Position numbers and translations under genes: made by a program. From positions 22,028,501-22,092,500 of the forward strand of contig NC_071353.1 of the NCBI RefSeq assembly GCF_943734655.1: a stretch of 64,000 bases of DNA, in the 5' to 3' direction. Positions 58,830 through 64,000 of the stretch are shown piece by piece. Every line of letters begins with the position of its first letter. Position 1 is the stretch's first letter. Below the pieces are notes generated by a model that did not search any database, was not told the DNA's origin, and saw nothing but the letters and a program-made list of their open reading frames with translations. The DNA is from Sabethes cyaneus. Taxonomy: Eukaryota; Arthropoda; Insecta; Diptera; Culicidae.

Positions 58830-58990
58830 AGAAAAGAGCTCGCAGTAGACGTATTGCCTGCATGTGTAAGCATCAATGGTATTACCTAGTGTTGCTTTGA
58901 GATACCATCTGGCGTACTCCAAGGTAGTCATCTGGGACCTTTGATATTTCTTCCATTCGTTAACGAGAATTATATTTCGTGTGAGCAAAG
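58830..58990 (+). pseudogene. Reverse-transcriptase fragment (copy 2)
   Basis: SGVLQGSHLGPLIFLPFVNE is read at about 58908-58967, the same block as in the copy 0.6 kb upstream and better preserved at its start. The two may be pieces of two insertions or a duplication. Confidence 0.65.
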
Positions 58991-59440
58991 CTACGCTTAT
59001 GTTCGCCATTGACTTAAATATATTTCACTAAAATTAAGACTAGACATGGTTGTTGTACAAATATTGATTCGATGGTGTACATTAAACGGCATGCATATTT
59101 AACGTCATAAAATGTTGCGCTATATCTTTCACTTTTTGTACTTCTAGTTGTAACAAGTTAGTTATGACTCAGAACAAGGCATATATTGGTTGTCACAAGA
59201 TCAGGGCTCCATCCAGATGGCCACATCCACCCTGCACGCCCGGTAGATGATCCTTCAATCACTCCTAAAAGCGGTTCGAGGTGTGGCATGGAGCTCCAAC
59301 TTGTTGAAATACCATGTTCGACTCCGGTTTGTAGTGCCGTATCAGTCCACCGAAGGGCACACTTATTTAAAATTCTTATGTACACTTCTATATTCACGTA
59401 TATATTTGGAATTTTTTTCGACTTACATCATTAATGATAG
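58991..59440. other. Intron sequence without recognised content
   Basis: Nothing identified between the RT fragment and the foldback element. Confidence 0.5.
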
Positions 59441-59713
59441 ATTGTAGAATTGACCGTTCAGTGGTTAAATAAAGTAGACGTGTTGTTCTACTTTGACGTC
59501 TTCCTTCCGATCCTGGTTTTGGAACTAACTTTTAGCTAAGTAACTATACAAAGGCGTTTAAAACTTTGTAATTCACGCACAAATCATGCAATAACTAACA
59601 AAAGACAATTTTTAGAAGCCATGAAGAAGATCCAAAACCGGGATCGAAACGTTGGCGTTAAAGTAAAGCAACACGTCTATTTTATTTGGCGACTGTACGA
59701 CCAATTCTCAATT
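59441..59713. repeat. Foldback element 3 (about 85-95-bp arms, ~95-bp spacer)
   Basis: The arms 59441-59524 and 59620-59713 are diverged inverse complements (shared AACACGTCTA-TTTATTT and CCAAAACC-GGATC blocks). The right arm carries TGAAGAA-GATCC-(7 nt)-GGATC-GAAACGTTGG at 59622-59654. The left arm has the same order but a decayed core (GGATCGGAAGG). Layout as in foldbacks 1 and 2. Confidence 0.7.
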
Positions 59714-60574
59714 CCTCTGTATTTGCTTTATCTCCTTTATCTTTCACTACAAGGAAATTTATGTAAGTCGGTTCGGGATATCTGCGCGAGACCAAAGCGG
59801 CTACATCTGTGAATAGAATCAGCGGAGTTTTCGCTTGTGACAGCGTTCGGAGTTGCGTTTTGACGTAGAACTACGTCTTTCCGCAGGGCGCCAATCCAAA
59901 ATTTTGATTCAGGCTAGCATCTCGAGAAAAACGAAAGATTCTTACCACTAATAGCGTTCCTTCGTCGTCTTTCTGTCATTTTTGAAGTGGGACTACTTCT
60001 TTGATTTCTATATTGGGGTGCACTTTAGAAAAACGAAAAGGGAACATGTAACGAAAAGTGGTTATAGTTTGCACGCTTATAGCTCAGCCATCCCTCAATA
60101 GATTCTAGAGATATTGGTATCAATCGATTAGAAATTTTTTTAAGAATCCATTACAATACAGTAGAATATATGTTTCTCTCGCAAACTTTTAAATAATTGA
60201 AAAATGTTAGCGATTGTCTAACTAAAAATCCACACTCTGTGATTGGTCGGAATAAGTAGTGCTGATTTGCCATAGCGATAATGTTGTTTCCATACCACAA
60301 GCAGTACACAACCGTACTTAAATTTATACTAATTCCAGTTTCTACACTTGCATTTAATGATTCTCGTTACATTTTTTGTTAGATTATAGTCACTTTAACC
60401 AGCATGATCCAATCGTGACTCCATTTTTTCTTTATTTTTATAAAAAAGTGACAGGTTGAAGATTCTTTACGACGTTCAGACTTATAATAATTTGATATAT
60501 CAAGCTTAGTCGAATTGAACGTGCACTTGTAGTCCTACGTCCCTCGTTTGTGCCCCTAGGCACGAACCTTCATA
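59714..60574. other. Repeat-like intron with a 16-base palindrome
   Basis: The word GACGTAGAACTACGTC (59861-59876) is a palindrome with a 2-base centre, akin to 50627-50642; a partial form GTAGTCCTACGTC lies near 60529. No coding sequence recognised. Confidence 0.45.
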
Positions 60575-62455
60575 CTTTTTTATCGTTCTTTCGCGGTTTT
60601 TTCGCCGCTCTTAGGTAAATCGTTTTTTTTTCGCAATGATTTTGTAGTTTTTTCGATGCATTTTCATGGTCTTTTTGTCAGCTCTCTGTTGTGTGTTGTT
60701 ATCGTCCTTCATGGCCTGTTCACCATCTTTTCCTATTATTTTTGTCGTCTGTTTGGCAGTTGTTGATCTCAGTTTTTTGCATTTTCGCTGCTCTTTGAAC
60801 GGCTTTTCACCGTTTTTGTCGCCTTAACTTTAGCATCGTTGTTTTGTCGATTTTCTTTTCGTTTTTGTCATATTTTCATCATTTTTTGTCGTCGTTTTGC
60901 CGTTTTTGTTGTCTTTTCATCACCTTTTCGGCCCGTTTTCTCATCGTCCTATTTGTTGTCAATACAACCAAAACTACCGCAAAGTATGATCAGTAAGACT
61001 GATGTTCTTTTAACCCAATGCTCTTCTGGCATAGGGAAAAACACTCACCAAAGTATTGGTTTTTACTGTTGTTTTTCGTTGTCTCTCCAATACTCGTCGT
61101 TATTTTTTTTATATATTTATCGCCTTTTTGACGCTTTTTAAATGATCTTTTGTCGTGTTTGTTTTTGTTGGTGTTCTGATGGCTTTTTGTCGCTGTTTTG
61201 GCGTCTTTTCGTCGTCTTCATCGTATTTTCATATTATTTTCGTTGTCTGGTCATCGTTTCAAACGGCTTTTTGATGTGTTTTTTGTTTGTTTTTGTCAAG
61301 TTTTTAATTTTCGCTGGTTTTTGCAGTCTTTTTTATCCCCTTTTAGTTGTCTTTTCCGTCGTATTCATCGTCTTTTTGTCATTTCTGTTTCGTATTTATT
61401 ATTTTTTGTCGTATTTTTTGTTCTCTTTATTGTTATTTTGCTGTTTTTTCATTATATTTTCGTGTGGCAATACAAGTGATTTGTTATCATACTTTATCGT
61501 CTTTTTTGGCGTTTTTTCGGCAGTTTTACAACTCATTTATTTCGTCGTCTTCTGTATTTTTCTTGTGGGTTTTCCGCATATTTGTCATTATCATTTTCGC
61601 CATGTTTCCGTCGGCTTTGTGGCTGTATTTCTGGTGTTGTTTTTGTCACTTCTTTGTTCTTTTTGTCACCTCTTTGTTCTTTTTTCGTATTCATAGTCTT
61701 ATAATCTTTTTGACATTTTTGTTGTTTGTTAGCAGTTGTCATTTTGATGACTCTGTGTTCTTCTTTCTTCGTATATTCGCCGTTTCTTCGTCGTCGTTTC
61801 GTCGTCTATTCGCTGTCTTTACGTTGTTCTTTGGTCATTATATTGTTGACTTATCGACGCCTTTTAATAATTTTCTATTTACTTTTCTTCGTATTCCTCG
61901 ACGTTATGTCATCTTTCTGTCGTATTTTTGTTACATTTTCATGATCTTTTTTCATGTTTTCAAGGTACTTTCGTCGAAGTTTTTTAAGTGGATCTTTTTT
62001 GTCGCTTTTTTCGACGATATTTTGTCGTTTTTGTAGTTCTTTTTTATTGTTATGGCGAATGTTCGCCAATTTTTAGCGTTTTTTCGTTTTTTCTTCACTA
62101 ATTTCCCATTTTTTCTTCGTTCTATTAGCTGTCAATGCAACAAAAATGTTGTCTATTTAACTGCTTTTTCGTCGTTCTTTCGTCTTCTAGCTGTAGGGTA
62201 TCCGTCGTCTTTTCGTCGCCTTTTTGCCGCTTTTTTACTATCTTTTTGTTCTTGTTCAGTAGTATTTTCGTCATGTGTTCGTCTGTTTTTGGTTTTTTTT
62301 CGACGCCTTTTACCATTTTTGTCGTCTTCTTTATTGCTGTTATGGCGTCTTTTTTGTCGTCTTTCCTTCGTTTCTGTATCGTCTTGTCATTGTTTTCTGC
62401 CGTCGTTTCGTAATTTTTGTTTCGTAATTTTATCGACTGAAGTTTTTGGAGCGTC
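60575..62455 (-). repeat. 1.9-kb GACGAAAA-type array, reverse orientation
   Basis: This is the complement of the arrays at 44.6-55.4 kb: TTTTTGTCGTC, TTTTCATCGTC and TTTTTGTCATTTTC words throughout. Long + strand frames (to 229 codons at 61347-62036, rich in Phe, Val, Ser, Leu) look like membrane proteins but are a by-product of the T-rich repeat: two or three frames are open at once over the same stretch. Confidence 0.85.
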
Positions 62456-62884
62456 TTAGTGGAATACTAAAATTAAAAAAAAGGAAACATTTTTCACGTT
62501 GTTCGAATTTCGAAAACAGACACTGATAAAGCTAGCACTTTTGTATGTATATAAAAGTAAAAAATCAACATTACGTACAGATATGTATGCTAATAAGTGG
62601 TATTTGATGCGCAAAATTGGCATATCCGTACTATTTTGCAGGCAATATACGTGATGAGGAATAATTATACGCATTTCATTTATATAAGTATGTATATACG
62701 ATAACATCCGATTTAGCGCGACCGACTCCATACTGCTATACAATTCTGTGTTGAAAGTCGTATGTGTGTCAGTTATTATCATTATATACGACTAAAAATC
62801 AACTTATGCACACTTTATTAAGCATTAGCACAGATTCCGAATTTGTTAAGACATACTTACGATAATTTTCATACATTGAAATAC
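62456..62884. other. AT-rich intron without recognised content
   Basis: It contains several TATATACG/CGTATATA words. No gene or repeat boundary identified. Confidence 0.45.
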
Positions 62885-62910
62885 GAAATACGTATCTATC
62901 GTGAATAAAA
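62885..62910 (+). repeat. Remnant of foldback element 1 arm
   Basis: The 26-base stretch starting GAAATACGTATCTATCG is identical to 37653-37678 of foldback 1. The stem part upstream of GAAA is missing; an array continues downstream. Confidence 0.7.
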
Positions 62911-62959
62911 CTAGTAGTGAAATTTAATCGTGAAAAAAGTTTTCATTTTTTTGGTATCT

Positions 62960-63115
62960 TAACAACGCCTTTTTGTCATTTTTTGTTTTCTTTTCTTCGT
63001 ATTCTTCGTGATTATGTCATCTTTTTGTCGTATTTCTGTTATCTTTTCATAATCCTTTGCCATTTTTCATCGTATTTTCGTCGAGTGGTCATCGTTTTTT
63101 AAGCGGTCCTTATTT
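62960..63115 (-). repeat. GACGAAAA-type array, reverse orientation, short
   Basis: TTTTTGTCATTTTTTG, TTTTTGTCGTATTTC and TTTTCGTCGAGTGGTC words follow the foldback remnant. Confidence 0.7.
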
Positions 63116-64000
63116 CATACCCTACTTTTGATTATTTCCATTTAAGAAAATGGTGAATAAACATGTAAACGCTAACCGTGACGATAATTGCTGTCCAACC
63201 TTCTGGACATTGAAGAAATTCAATTTATCTTCTTCAATCGCTGCATTTCAATAAAAGCAAAAAAAAAAACAGATAAAGGAATAACTTCAGCGGCCACAGG
63301 CCACGGACACGCTACTTGTTTACCGAAACTTACTCTCCCGGGTAAAGATACATATCAATCGTTTAAAAGTAAGTCATTCTACGGAAAACAAAACTGAACT
63401 AAAACAAACCATCTCGACTGGCTTGCGACGACAGTCAGTGTGCCACCGAAAACAAACAGACGAGAAAATTGGGTTTTTCTTTTCCGCTTCTGTCTGAGTC
63501 TGAGTTTTTTTTTCTCCTGAAATTGGAACGAAAGTTTTTTTTTTCTTCTTTTGATTCGCTAGGATGTCTTCCCAGTTGGCTAGCAATTTCCTAACTGCTG
63601 CCACCGATGGGAGATAAGACATTAGATGTTGGAAAACTTATTTTTGCCGGGCAGTTTTGAGGCCTCAAGCGGTCAACCACTATGTATTGTTTTGGATCGA
63701 TATCAACGGATTAGTAACCGGAAGAGATGATGCTGCTCGTGAACGAGCCAGACACACTCATTTGCTGATTGGTACAGTTTGACCCTTTTTTTGCTACCGG
63801 CTGGTTGGGGGAAAATTACAAGTAGTAATACAATATTCCCCTACAGTGCTGATTTCATTGGACGGCAGCATCTGCCGTTTGATCCTCAAAGGCAGAAGAG
63901 GCTCCTCTTGAGAAAGGGAAAGTTCGTAGGCGTTCGAAGTTTAAATAAATATTTCTCGTTCGGGGAGCGTTAGAAGCTCGTTCCGAATTCAGCTCGAAGC
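63116..64000. other. Window end, nothing recognised
   Basis: No CASK exon, transposon end or tandem repeat found. Open frames of 60-82 codons have no motifs. Confidence 0.5.

Noticed and set aside
61347..62036. 229-codon frame rich in Phe, Ser and Val resembling a multi-pass membrane protein
   Set aside because: It lies in a T-rich simple array where two to three frames are open together; residue content follows the repeat and there is no motif or splice context.
42043..64000. Downstream CASK exon encoding the PHYMAPE block
   Set aside because: Not found on the + strand; the intron seems to continue past the window end.

Overview
The window looks like part of a very large, repeat-choked intron landscape of a mosquito, probably a culicine such as Aedes. 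That assignment is an inference. It rests on a DD37E mariner transposase, RTE-, LOA- and Jockey-like non-LTR retrotransposons, tRNA-derived SINEs and many MITEs packed into introns of up to 19 kb. Nothing bacterial or viral was seen. The host-gene content is tiny. Three exons on the + strand (13957-14062, 33496-33573, 34187-34368) join in perfect reading phase and encode the kinase-like N-terminal part of CASK (Drosophila CASK/Caki, a membrane-associated guanylate kinase scaffold). A fourth, good-looking short exon (41976-42042) ends in the same splice phase as the third. It is either an alternative first exon with its own start codon or a 60-nt cassette that would lengthen the pseudokinase activation segment. 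The first CASK exons and everything after the activation segment lie outside the window.

Layout. 1-13956: the intron upstream of the first visible exon. It holds tandem Helitron-like elements (1-1907), SINEs, RTE-type retrotransposon remains (5858-7350, 7926-8945, 11326-11916) and a 5'-truncated Jockey-type element (8977-10860). 14063-33495: a 19.4-kb intron with a LOA/R1-like remnant, two long Helitron-like elements with ~140-bp internal tandem repeats (one carrying an inserted CR1/L2-type retrotransposon), a related divergent element and a MITE with perfect 26-bp inverted ends. 33574-34186: a short intron. 34369-64000: intron sequence with paired inverted MITEs, a nested 2.3-kb DNA transposon, three foldback elements, a MITE cluster hit by a SINE, a DUF4780 gag-like pseudogene, degenerate GACGAAAA-type simple arrays, and a DD37E mariner split by a 1.9-kb palindrome.

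The two most interesting items are the phase-compatible extra exon and the foldback elements. All three foldbacks share the architecture TGARRAA - short stem - GAAA, which recalls the hammerhead ribozyme core. The rest is mostly decayed transposon sequence. Long stretches were inspected and hold nothing recognisable; they are listed so that their emptiness is explicit. Identity percentages, ages and copy numbers could not be computed here.
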